Notes: generated by a model not told the origin, from the sequence alone. Positions 1-7,666 are shown, counted from the stretch's first letter. The stretch: DNA of 8,569 nucleotides from Crocinitomicaceae bacterium (GCA_013215515.1 JABSPC010000188.1:1-8569), one strand, 5' to 3'. Numbers and translations: made by a program.

Positions 1-836
1 ACAGTCAATCCTAAAGCCATTACCCCAGCCGTTAATCCTTTTGAAAGCGTTATTAAATCTGGTTTAATTGAACAATGATCCGTTGCGAATAACTTGCCTG
101 TACGTCCGTACCCAGTCATTACCTCATCAAAGATGATAAGTACATTATGCTTTCGCGCCATAGAGCTTAGCTGATCCAAAAACTCAGGAGAATACATGCG
201 CATTCCCGCTGCTCCCTGCACCAATGGTTCGATAATCATTCCGGCAAATTCACCTAACTCAAATAAAGATTCTGCTTTTCTCAAAATCTCATTTTCATTT
301 TCACCATTCGGGAAGTCAACGTAATCAGCGTCAAAAAACAAAGGTTCGAAAGGAGCGTTAAAATAACCTCTTTGCCCGACGGACATTGCCCCAAAAGTAT
401 CTCCATGATAAGAACCCTGCATTGCTAAAAAGCGTTGTTTGTGTTCTCCTTTGTTGTGCCAATATTGAATCACCATTTTCATTGCAATTTCAACTGCAGT
501 TGACCCATTGTCAGAGAAAAACACTTTGGTTAATTCCTTTGGTAAATAATTCACAGTGCGCTCAGCCAATTCAACGGCCTTCGAATGAGTGACTCCAGCG
601 AAGACAATATGATCGATCTTCTTAAATTGATTATTAATCGCCTCACCAATGTGTGGATGAGCATGACCATGAGTATTGACCCACCAAGAAGAGTTCGCAT
701 CAATGTATTCTTTTCCGTTCGAATCCGTTAAATATATGCCTTGAGCTTTAACAATTTCAAGTGGTGCTCCAGCTGTATGATGCTGGGTGAATGGGTGCCA
801 AACATGGGCCTTGTCTTTTTGGGTGAGTTCGCTCAT
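1..836 (-). CDS. bioA: Adenosylmethionine-8-amino-7-oxononanoate aminotransferase (BioA), C-terminus cut by window edge
   Basis: PLP-dependent class III aminotransferase that converts 8-amino-7-oxononanoate (KAPA) to 7,8-diaminopelargonate with S-adenosylmethionine as amino donor, the antepenultimate step of biotin synthesis, in the cytoplasm. The 278 codons present read without interruption from ATG at 836 and leave the window before a stop; the family is about 420-430 residues, so roughly the last third is missing. Visible family motifs: WHPFTQH near residue 13, substrate-site SWW at 50-52, SDNGSTAVEIAMKM at 108-121, SYHGDTFGAMSV at 142-153 (Tyr143 aligns with the substrate-pocket Tyr), FDEV at 236-239 with the PLP-pyridine Asp237, and LSKGLTAG with the Schiff-base Lys266, close to Lys274 of the E. 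coli enzyme. The WHPFT and GDTFGAMSV motifs favour BioA over other class III aminotransferases. It lies downstream of bioD on the same strand. A TAACTTTG box sits just before the start, so it may have its own promoter. Confidence 0.95.
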   Translation of the reverse strand, partial: MSELTQKDKAHVWHPFTQHHTAGAPLEIVKAQGIYLTDSNGKEYIDANSSWWVNTHGHAHPHIGEAINNQFKKIDHIVFAGVTHSKAVELAERTVNYLPKELTKVFFSDNGSTAVEIAMKMVIQYWHNKGEHKQRFLAMQGSYHGDTFGAMSVGQRGYFNAPFEPLFFDADYVDFPNGENENEILRKAESLFELGEFAGMIIEPLVQGAAGMRMYSPEFLDQLSSMARKHNVLIIFDEVMTGYGRTGKLFATDHCSIKPDLITLSKGLTAGVMALGLT

Positions 837-840
837 ATCG

Positions 841-848
841 CAAAGTTA
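841..848 (-). promoter_or_regulatory. Putative Bacteroidota -7 promoter element of bioA
   Basis: Read on the minus strand this is TAACTTTG, an exact match to the Bacteroidota -7 consensus TAnnTTTG. Only four bases (CGAT) separate it from the bioA ATG, so initiation would fall on or very near the start codon and give a leaderless or nearly leaderless transcript. No good TTTG -33 element is visible at the usual distance upstream, which lowers confidence; an 8-base degenerate motif can occur by chance in AT-rich DNA. Confidence 0.4.
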
Positions 849-888
849 AAAGATTGAAGTGATTGAATATTTATTGTTTGTCTTTTTT

Positions 889-936
889 ACCACCAGGACA
901 CAAAGGCACATGAAGAACTAGATGGAAGACACAAGA
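889..936. repeat. Purine-rich GACACAAAG-type repeat-like tract in the bioD-bioA gap
   Basis: Inside the 134-base gap (837-970) the plus strand carries ACCACCAGGACACAAAGGCA from 889, followed by CATGAAG, and a weaker second unit GAAGACACAAGA at 925-936. From memory, degenerate CACAAAG/GGCACAAAG tracts of this type recur between genes in many Bacteroidota and other environmental genomes, but this window has only this one copy, so dispersal cannot be shown here. No open frame of useful length or hairpin with a T-run is present. The rest of the gap holds only the bioA promoter-like box and an isolated minus-strand AAAGGAGG (937-944) with no gene behind it. Confidence 0.4.
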
Positions 937-970
937 CCTCCTTTGGAAAACGAAGTAAGTGGGACTGAAT

Positions 971-1594
971 TCAGAAAGACATAGATAGAGCTAAAAGGTC
1001 AGATTGTTCTAGTACAAACTTCTTATTCAACTCCTTAGCCATAGGTATACGAGCCAAGAATTTCACTCCTGTAGACTTCAATATAATATCCTCCGTAGCT
1101 TTATTTTCATCACCTACAAAAACGATCCCTTCGATTTCAACGCCTCTTTTTTGAAGAACCTCAATAGTCATTAAAGTATGGTTGATACTTCCTAAATAAT
1201 GCCTAGAAACAACAATCGTTGGCAACTTCCAATATTCTATTAAATCTGCAAACGTAAGCCCATTTGAATTAACAGGAACCATAATCCCTCCTGCTCCTTC
1301 AACAATTAAATTGCCTTCAACCTCGGGAACATTTAAATCATCAAGACGTATTTCTATAGAATCAATTTCTGCAGCTGCGTGTGGAGACATCGGTTCGGAT
1401 AAGCGAAAAGCTTCAAGCAATATTGTAACATTGTCTGTAAAACGATTTACCTTGATGGAATCTGAATTGTCTAAATCTCCTGCTTGGATAGGTTTCCAAT
1501 AAGACGCCTGTAAAGCCTCGGCGATGATAGAACTAACTACCGTTTTTCCAACGTCTGTTCCAATGCCCGTTATGACAAATTTATAATTCATCAT
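971..1594 (-). CDS. bioD: ATP-dependent dethiobiotin synthetase (BioD)
   Basis: Cytoplasmic enzyme that uses CO2 and ATP to close the ureido ring of 7,8-diaminopelargonate, giving dethiobiotin, the substrate of biotin synthase. The 207-residue product is within the family range. Motifs: a P-loop GIGTDVGKT at residues 10-18, KPIQAG at 34-39 with the substrate-carbamate Lys34, SEPMSPHAAA at 66-75, and VEGAGGIMVPVN at 98-109 with the metal/ATP-site Glu99. Two ATG codons stand in tandem (1594 and 1591); either could start and they differ by one residue. No Shine-Dalgarno sequence precedes them. The start lies 6 bases after the pheT stop, which suggests cotranscription or translational coupling. 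The gene ends in TGA at a family-typical length, and the in-frame sequence past it is not BioD-like, so TGA is a normal stop in this genome. Its product acts directly after that of bioA. Confidence 0.96.
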   Translation of the reverse strand: MMNYKFVITGIGTDVGKTVVSSIIAEALQASYWKPIQAGDLDNSDSIKVNRFTDNVTILLEAFRLSEPMSPHAAAEIDSIEIRLDDLNVPEVEGNLIVEGAGGIMVPVNSNGLTFADLIEYWKLPTIVVSRHYLGSINHTLMTIEVLQKRGVEIEGIVFVGDENKATEDIILKSTGVKFLARIPMAKELNKKFVLEQSDLLALSMSF

Positions 1595-1600
1595 CTATAA

Positions 1601-4033
1601 TTATCTTAGTTGTGCTCCAAGCTTACTTTCTAAAGAAGTTCTGATCTTTTCCATAATCGCATCAACTTGACTGTCCTTCAAAGTTTGTTCAGCATCTTGA
1701 AATTTGAAAGAAACTGCATATGACTTCTTACCCGTCTCTAAATTCTTTCCTTCGTACACATCAAAAAGTCCAACTTCTTTCAATAACTTTTTATCACAAC
1801 CTCGAGCAATCTCCTCAATTTCTGAGAAATTCACTTTCGCATCTAGCAATAAAGAAAAATCACGACGAACAGCGAATGTTTTAGGGAGTTCAGTGAATTT
1901 TATTTTCGAGAACTTCAAGCTATCAATAATCATATCCCAATCCAAGTCGGCAATAAACACATCATTTTTAATTCCGAAGTGTTTCTTCATTTTAGCCGAG
2001 GTCCATCCAATTTCTCCTACTTTATTTTTCAATACGTACAATTGAACCCCATCTTGAAGCAATGAACCCTTAATCGCTTTTTCCTTAAGCATTCCACTTA
2101 GACCAAGTCTTTTGAAGATATTAAGCGCAGTTCCTTTGACAGTATAATAAGAGACATTGTCTTTATTCGAATTCCAGTTCTCTTGTTCCTTAGAACCAGA
2201 GAGTACAATTAGTAACCTTCGATTCTCTTTGTATCCAGAATCAAATTTGTGGTATGTCTTTCCGAATTCAAATAATTTCAAATCAGGATTTTGACGGTTT
2301 TGATTGTGCTCAATCATCTCCAATGCGTTGAAGATAAGTGATTGGCGCATTACATCTAAATCTTGGCTCAATGGATTCAACATTTCAACGTTGCGTTCTG
2401 GCATTACAACGTCTCCCCCTAATTTCTTTGAATACTCTGATTTTGTTAATGAATTGTTTAATGCTTCAATGCACCCCATTCCAACCAGCATTTCTGAAAT
2501 AACGTTTTGAACTTTCTCTACATCTGGCTTCGCAAAATGTGAAATCGATGAATTCAATTTTTGTGGTACAGGAACATTATTGAATCCGTAAATTCTCAAT
2601 ACTTCTTCGATAATATCTGCTTCACGAGTAACATCTACTCGATACGCCGGAACATCCACAATGACTGTATCACCTTTATCAGATACAATGATCAAGTCCA
2701 AATTAGACAAGATATCGTTCACCATTTGTTTTCTGATATCAGTTCCTATAAGTTTATTGCATCGCGTATAACTGAATTCAACATTCTTATTTTCTACAGG
2801 CTTAGAATTGGTATCAACCACGTCCATTGCGATTGTTCCACCAGCAACTTCTTGAATTAATAACGCCGCACGCTTCAAAGCATAGTCCGTAATATTAGGA
2901 TCAACTCCCCTCTCAAATCGGAAAGAAGCATCTGTATTCAAACCGTGCATTTTTGCAGTTTTACGAATACAAACGGGGTTGAAATAAGCCGCTTCTAAAA
3001 AAACATCTGTAGTGTCGTCCTTTATTCCCGAATCCGCACCACCCAATACACCTGCAATACACAAATTGTCTTTTCCATTTGTGATCATCAGGTTTGTTGA
3101 AGTAAGTTCTCATTCAACATCATCGAGTGTCGTAAATTTATCTCCATCGTTCGCTGTTTTCACAACAACACTACCGTTTAAATTAGCCACATCAAATGCG
3201 TGTAAAGGCGCTCCTACTTCATGCATCACGAAGTTTGTTACATCCACTACATTATTGATCGGTGAAAGTCCAATTGCTCTCAATCGTTTTTGCAACCAAG
3301 CCGGTGAAGCTTCCACTTTAACACCTTTAATAGTTGTCCCCATGTATCTTGGACAAAGCGCATCATCTTCAACGCTAACCTCTATTTTTAAATCATTTGA
3401 TTGTACTTCAAATGCATCAACAGAAGGAATATTCAATTGCTTTCCAGCCTTTTCATGTACATTCAAATAAGCAACTAAATCGCGAGCAACACCAATATAC
3501 CCCATTGCATCTGAGCGATTTGGAGTTAAACCAATCTCGATTTCATAATCATCTTCCAATTCAAAATAGGTAGCAGCTTTTGTTCCAACCGGAACACCAG
3601 CATCAAGAACCATAATTCCATCATGACCTTTACCTAGTCCCAATTCATCTTCTGCGCAAAGCATTCCTGCAGATTCAACGCCTCTAATTTTGGATTTCTT
3701 AATCTTGAACGCTTCTTCAGGAGAAGGATAAAGTGTACAACCAACTGTGGCAACAATAACCTTAATTCCCAATGCGAGATTTGATGCTCCACATACAATT
3801 TGAAGTGGCTCTCCTCCAACAGAAACAGTTGTAACATTCAATCGGTCAGCATCTGGATGTTTATCAATGGTTAATATTTCTCCGATAAACACGCCTTCAA
3901 GTCCTCCTTTTACTGCTTCTATTTTATGAATCCCTTCCACTTCAAGTCCAGTATCAGTTAGAATCTCACCCATTTTAACTGGTGACAAATCTGTGTCGAC
4001 ATATTGCTTTAACCAATTGTATGAAACCTTCAT
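1601..4033 (-). CDS. pheT: Phenylalanine-tRNA ligase beta subunit (PheT), interrupted by one in-frame TGA at codon 308
   Basis: Beta subunit of the cytoplasmic alpha2-beta2 enzyme that charges tRNA-Phe; it carries tRNA-binding, editing and structural domains. The frame from ATG 4033 to TAA 1601 is 810 codons, the usual PheT length, broken only by TGA at 3110-3112. Domains in order: an EMAP-like tRNA-binding fold at about 42-155 (KHPDADRLNV at 58-67), GMLCAEDELGLG at 123-134, GLTPNRSDAMGY at 168-179, the B3/4 editing domain from about 210 to 390 (INNVVDVTNFVMHEVGAPLH at 259-278; HGLNTDASFRFERG at 363-376), B5 with YRVDVTREADIIEEVLRIYG at 464-483, a catalytic-like region, and the FDX-ACB anticodon-binding domain at about 715-810. 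Translation without readthrough gives 307 residues; the next in-frame ATG (3088) would give a 495-residue C-terminal piece. The break falls inside B3/4, not at a domain border, so two working halves are unlikely. Assembly error, a recent nonsense mutation or readthrough all remain possible. Confidence 0.9.
3110..3112 (-). other. In-frame TGA codon inside pheT
   Basis: The minus strand reads GAT GAT GTT GAA TGA GAA CTT ACT TCA, that is LDDVE-stop-ELTS. Related PheT proteins have Arg here, as in TLDGVERKL of Bacteroides as recalled. One base change from CGA (C to T) or AGA (A to T) explains it. Both flanks are in the same frame with no insertion or deletion. No Shine-Dalgarno sequence or leader precedes the next in-frame ATG at 3088, so internal restart is not evident. 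Confidence 0.9.
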
Positions 4034-4058
4034 ATATTATTGTATTCTTTATGAACTG

Positions 4059-4066
4059 CGAAAATA
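4059..4066 (-). promoter_or_regulatory. Possible -7 promoter element upstream of pheT
   Basis: Minus-strand TATTTTCG, followed by CAG, matches the Bacteroidota TAnnTTTG box except for one base. It lies 25 bases upstream of the pheT ATG, a reasonable distance for a short leader. No TTTG -33 box is visible at the right spacing, so this is weak. The remainder of the 138-base gap (4034-4171) shows a 10-base direct repeat but no hairpin followed by a T-run and no leader peptide rich in Phe. Confidence 0.25.
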
Positions 4067-4079
4067 GTGATTTTGGGGG

Positions 4080-4117
4080 TTAGATGATACGTTTTTGAAT
4101 AGGGAAATTAGATGATA
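4080..4117. repeat. Short direct repeat TTAGATGATA x2 upstream of pheT
   Basis: Two exact copies of TTAGATGATA lie at 4080-4089 and 4108-4117, 28 bases apart start to start, between the broken secreted-protein gene and pheT. They could be a pair of binding sites or slippage debris in AT-rich DNA. No known operator is recognised. Confidence 0.35.
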
Positions 4118-4171
4118 AAAATCTATACCTATTAACACTAAAGTCATTCAGCTAGGAAGTTATGGATACTC

Positions 4172-5115
4172 CTAATACAGCTCATGATCATAAGGGGTGA
4201 ATTCATCAAGAGTCGGTAGTGGATTAAGTTTAATTATTTTATCCATTAGCATGATATAATCATCTGAACCTATTGTTCCCTCCTTCTCAATTCTGTGACC
4301 AGTTGAAAGGTTGTAGTCGATAATATTAATTATACCCGCTCCCGCATCATCTGAAAGGATATAACCAATGAGTTTAAATCTTTCATTTTGATGCCTGAAC
4401 TTATGTTCCATATGCCCTCTTATAAATCCCGTTTCAATCCACAAAACACCTCTTTTAATGCTCAATTCACTATAACCTCGGCTTTTGGAATAGCTATCCT
4501 TTCCCCAAGGGTAACGAGGCTGAATCGCCTTAATAGATGAAACAACCAACTTTTTATCTCCGTTTGGCTGCGTAAAGAAAACCTCAAGCTGGTATTGTCC
4601 CGTGTGGCACACTGTATCCTGAGTTATTATCGCAAGGTCCAATAAACCGTATTTATTCAGATCACCGACAACAGTCAAAGTCCAAATATTAAAAGTGTAT
4701 TTGTCTTCTGCAATTACCTTTGTTAGTGCCCATTGGTTTGCAGCAACTCCTGTTGGTCGTAGACATAATATCAATACCCATTGGATTCTTCAGACCCTTC
4801 ATATCGTACGCTTGCATATTCTTCCAATGGAAGATACGTCATCGTGACCGTAAATTGAAGGTTTGAGTCTCGACAGATATCTCTATATTGATGAAAGAAA
4901 TCATACAATTCAAACTGTTCGTCTAGCCAAGCATATCGACTAAATGAAATATATTAATTCGATTCTTCTATTTTAAAATTGGGTTGAATATATTCCCCGC
5001 TTCTTGGCATATCAAGTAGAATCACTTTTACTTCACGAATTGAATCCACCTTTTGTGCAATCGAGATGAAACTCATAGAGCAAACTATTAAAGCAAGTAG
5101 GATACTTTTTTTCAT
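4172..5115 (-). pseudogene. Broken gene for a secreted protein of unknown function
   Basis: The ATG at 5115 starts a signal peptide (MKKSILLALIVCSMSFISIA, cleavage probably before or after Gln21) and reads to TAA at 4954-4956, 53 residues. The same frame then stays open for 60 more codons that look coding (YISFSRYAWLDEQFELYDFF at its start, EEYASVRYEG near its end) up to TGA at 4771-4773. A different frame, open from about 4789, continues to TAG at 4172 with about 205 well-formed codons, including RPTGVAANQWALTK, an FG-GAP/VCBS-like GDLNKYGLLDLAIITQD and a C-terminus ending PLPTLDEFTPYDHELY. Joining the pieces gives a protein of about 314 residues with one nonsense codon and a net -1 shift between 4774 and 4790; two nearby +1 events are an alternative that would preserve KNPMGID. 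I do not recognise a named family and infer an exported protein. Annotated naively it would appear as a 53-residue ORF plus a TTG-started 200-residue ORF (4172-4774). The lesions could also be sequence errors. Confidence 0.65.
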
Positions 5116-5126
5116 AATGCCAAAAA

Positions 5127-5160
5127 TTAACATTGAATTAATCAAATTTCTTAATGTTAA
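5127..5160. promoter_or_regulatory. 8-bp perfect inverted repeat in the divergent intergenic region
   Basis: TTAACATT at 5127-5134 is the exact reverse complement of AATGTTAA at 5153-5160, with an 18-base spacer. It sits between the start of the broken secreted-protein gene (5115, minus) and the TonB-dependent receptor start (5223, plus), where an operator would be expected. The half-sites are 26 bases apart start to start. It has no T-run and is too weak a stem for a terminator. AT-rich composition makes chance occurrence plausible. Confidence 0.35.
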
Positions 5161-5197
5161 ATCTCCCTTACCACTCTGAAATTCAACAGAAAATCAT

Positions 5198-5205
5198 CAT
5201 TTTTG
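5198..5205 (+). promoter_or_regulatory. Possible -7 promoter element of the TonB-dependent receptor gene
   Basis: CATTTTTG differs from the Bacteroidota TAnnTTTG consensus in one base and ends 17 bases before the ATG at 5223, which would leave a short leader. No clear TTTG -33 box is seen upstream, so the call is tentative. Confidence 0.25.
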
Positions 5206-5222
5206 TACAAAGATTCTACCAA

Positions 5223-7622
5223 ATGAAAATAGCCTCCCTATTAATTTTTCTTTTATTATCGGCCTTCTCCTTTGCTCAAGAGAAATATACGTTAAGCGGG
5301 TACATTACAGATGGGAAAAGTGGCGAGTCCATTATTGGAGCAAAAGTCTATTTCCCATCAATTCGAAAAGGTGTAATCACTAATAATTACGGGTTTTACT
5401 CAATAACTGTTGAAGAAGGAACTTACGCAATCGAATTTAGATTGGCTGGAGTCGAAACAGAAAAACGTGAAATTGAGCTCATAGCTGATATTCGAATGGA
5501 TATTGAACTTGGAGGAAACATTCAGAATATTGGTGCAGTGCAAGTCACTGCAAATGCTGAAGACAACACCAAAAGCACACAACTCGGCCAGCACGAACTG
5601 GACATTGATGAGATCAAGACCTTACCAGCATTTATGGGTGAAGTTGATATTATAAAAACAATTCAATTACTTCCAGGGGTTTCTTCAGCGGCAGAAGGCG
5701 GACAAGGGTTTTACGTTCGTGGTGGAGGTCCAGATCAAAATTTGGTTCTTCTCGATGAAGCAATCGTCTATAATGCCGCTCACTTATTTGGTTTCTTCTC
5801 TGTATTCAATGCCGATGCGGTTAAAAGTGTGAACCTGATCAAAGGTGGAATGCCTGCCAATTTCGGTGGAAGAATGTCTTCAGTATTAGAAGTTAGCATG
5901 AACGAAGGGAACAATAAAAAATTCGGTGTGAAAGGAGGAATCGGAGCCATTTCATCACGATTGACTGTTGAAGGTCCATTGAAAAAAAACAAAGGTTCAT
6001 TTGTGCTTTCTGCACGACGTACCTACATCGACGTTATAATGAAAGCGGCAATTTCTGACTCATCACCGTTCTATGGAACAAGCTATTTTTTCTACGACTT
6101 GAACCTTAAAATGAACTACAAACTGGGAGATAAAGATCGTATTTACCTATCGGGCTATTACGGCAAAGATGAATTTAGTTTTGGCAACGTTGAGGATGAT
6201 TTCACCGTTGACATGCCTTGGGGGAATGGAATTGGTGCCCTTCGATGGAACCACTTATTCTCGAGTAAGCTGTTCATGAATGTGACTACGACTTTTACAG
6301 ATTATATGTTCAAGTTTGGTTCGGCGCAAGATGAATTTCGATTCGAATTAAAATCTGGAATCAGAGATGTTGGCGGTAAAGTGGATTTCAGCTATTACCC
6401 TAGCACACGGCACAAACTTAAGTGGGGATTGGATTATATCTTCCACACCTTCACTCCTATTGGCGTTTCTGCAGAGGCTGATGATGTTGTATTTGACACT
6501 GGGCTCGCTCAGAAATTGAAAAGTCATGAATCGGCAGCTTACTTCTTGGATGAATTCGACCTCAATGAAAACATTCGAATAAATGCTGGATTGAGATATA
6601 GCACATTCCAACACGTCGGTCCATTTACGAGATTCACTAAAGGAGATGGAATAAGTACACCCGACTCGTCAATTGAGTACGAAAAAGGTGATCTGATTCA
6701 ATTCTATCATGGACTTGAACCGAGAATATCCGGAAGATGGATGCTTCGAGATAAGAGTTCGATTAAGGCGGGTTATTCTTACAACTACCAATATGTGCAT
6801 CTTACTTCACTGAGTGCTGTTTCACTGCCAACGGATATTTGGTATCCAACGACGGACATTGCGAAGCCACAGCAAGGGTGGCAAACCTCATTGGGCTATT
6901 TTAAAAACTTTAAAGACAATATGTTTGAATCCTCTGTTGAAGTGTACTACAAGGGAATGAAGAACCTTATTGAATACAAAGAAGGAGCGTTACCTGGGGA
7001 CAATATTAATGACAACACAGATAATTTGTTGGTCTTTGGAACGGGCTGGAGTTATGGCGCGGAGTTCTTTCTCAAAAAACGAAAAGGAAAATTTACGGGT
7101 TGGATTGGCTACACTTGGAGTAAAACCGAGCGTAAATTTGAAGACTTAAATGATGGAAATCCATTCCCTGCGAAATACGACAGACGTCATGATTTATCGA
7201 TTGTATTGAGCTATAAAATTAACGAAAGATGGATTGTTAGTTCTGCGTTTATTTTCGCAACCGGAAATACATTGACTCTTCCATCTAGCTGGTATGTTCA
7301 AGATCAGGACTTACTTTTCAATTATGGAGATAGAAACTCCACTCGAATGGCTCCTTATCATCGATTGGATATCTCTGCAACTTGGTATTCGAAACCATAC
7401 AAAGAAAGAAAAGACGAAGAAACAGGAGAGGTAGTTAAAGTGAAAAAGAAGTTAAAGTACAACTGGTCATTCTCAGTTTACAACGTTTATAATAGATCCA
7501 ACCCTTACTTTATGTATGTGGACAATGATGGAGACTTCTTAACAGGAAATTTTGACATCAGCGTAAAGCAAGTTACGTTGTTCCCAATCATACCAAGTGT
7601 AACCTGGAATTTTGAACTCTAA
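5223..7622 (+). CDS. TonB-dependent outer-membrane receptor with carboxypeptidase-regulatory-like N-terminal domain
   Basis: Outer-membrane beta-barrel transporter predicted to import an unknown ligand with energy from TonB-ExbB-ExbD. I start it at the ATG at 5223 rather than the upstream in-frame ATG at 5154, because residue 1 then begins a clean signal peptide (MKIASLLIFLLLSAFSFAQ, cleavage near Ala18), while the 23 extra residues would bury it. The product is 799 residues and intact. Domains: a CarboxypepD_reg-like beta-sandwich at about 22-96 (LSGYITDGKSGESIIGAKVY), a linker with IGAVQVTA at 103-110, a plug at about 130-235 (LLPGVSSAAEGGQGFYVRGG at 149-168, LIKGGMPANFGGRMSSVLEV at 205-224), then a barrel rich in aromatic alternating strands to the C-terminus (TWNFEL). 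No SusC-specific signature is evident, and the partner gene is not SusD-like. The stop codon overlaps an ATG of the downstream DUF4249 frame by one base, so the two are surely cotranscribed. Substrate cannot be assigned. Confidence 0.93.
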   Translation: MKIASLLIFLLLSAFSFAQEKYTLSGYITDGKSGESIIGAKVYFPSIRKGVITNNYGFYSITVEEGTYAIEFRLAGVETEKREIELIADIRMDIELGGNIQNIGAVQVTANAEDNTKSTQLGQHELDIDEIKTLPAFMGEVDIIKTIQLLPGVSSAAEGGQGFYVRGGGPDQNLVLLDEAIVYNAAHLFGFFSVFNADAVKSVNLIKGGMPANFGGRMSSVLEVSMNEGNNKKFGVKGGIGAISSRLTVEGPLKKNKGSFVLSARRTYIDVIMKAAISDSSPFYGTSYFFYDLNLKMNYKLGDKDRIYLSGYYGKDEFSFGNVEDDFTVDMPWGNGIGALRWNHLFSSKLFMNVTTTFTDYMFKFGSAQDEFRFELKSGIRDVGGKVDFSYYPSTRHKLKWGLDYIFHTFTPIGVSAEADDVVFDTGLAQKLKSHESAAYFLDEFDLNENIRINAGLRYSTFQHVGPFTRFTKGDGISTPDSSIEYEKGDLIQFYHGLEPRISGRWMLRDKSSIKAGYSYNYQYVHLTSLSAVSLPTDIWYPTTDIAKPQQGWQTSLGYFKNFKDNMFESSVEVYYKGMKNLIEYKEGALPGDNINDNTDNLLVFGTGWSYGAEFFLKKRKGKFTGWIGYTWSKTERKFEDLNDGNPFPAKYDRRHDLSIVLSYKINERWIVSSAFIFATGNTLTLPSSWYVQDQDLLFNYGDRNSTRMAPYHRLDISATWYSKPYKERKDEETGEVVKVKKKLKYNWSFSVYNVYNRSNPYFMYVDNDGDFLTGNFDISVKQVTLFPIIPSVTWNFEL

Positions 7623-7654
7623 TGAAATACGAAGTAGACAGAAATACCATTAAT

Positions 7655-7660
7655 AAAGGA
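7655..7660 (+). promoter_or_regulatory. Purine-rich ribosome binding site candidate for the DUF4249 lipoprotein gene
   Basis: AAAGGA lies six bases before the ATG at 7667. It supports that start over the in-frame ATG at 7622, which overlaps the receptor stop codon, and it agrees with the signal-peptide evidence. Confidence 0.45.
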
Positions 7661-7666
7661 CTTACA

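Noticed and set aside
937..944. Strong Shine-Dalgarno-like AAAGGAGG on the minus strand between bioD and bioA
   Set aside because: It is followed only by a few codons before a stop, with no recognisable small gene, and lies about 100 bases before bioA.
3066..3111. ATG overlapping the pheT TGA (ATGA) as a reinitiation site
   Set aside because: That ATG is in another frame and its translation is not PheT-like, so it cannot restore the protein.
3110..3112. Selenocysteine or an altered genetic code at the pheT TGA
   Set aside because: The conserved residue here is Arg, not Cys or Sec; no obvious SECIS-like hairpin directly follows; bioD stops properly at TGA, the intact genes use TGG for Trp and none contains another internal TGA.
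3012..3470. 152-codon plus-strand open frame across pheT, and other open frames opposite pheT, bioD and the receptor
   Set aside because: They are antisense shadows of well-supported genes, with low-complexity Ser/Thr-rich or Phe-rich translations and no start context.
4153..4174. Possible terminator hairpin TAGGA...TCCTA after the broken gene
   Set aside because: The stem is 5 to 7 pairs with a bulge, overlaps the stop codon and has no T-run on the minus strand.
5116..5145. Upstream start at 5145 for the 53-residue secreted ORF
   Set aside because: It adds ten residues before MKKSILLALIV, where the Lys-Lys charged n-region clearly marks the signal-peptide start.
5154..5222. Upstream in-frame start for the TonB-dependent receptor at 5154
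   Set aside because: It would place 23 residues ahead of a textbook signal peptide and overlaps the inverted repeat; the start at 5223 is preferred.
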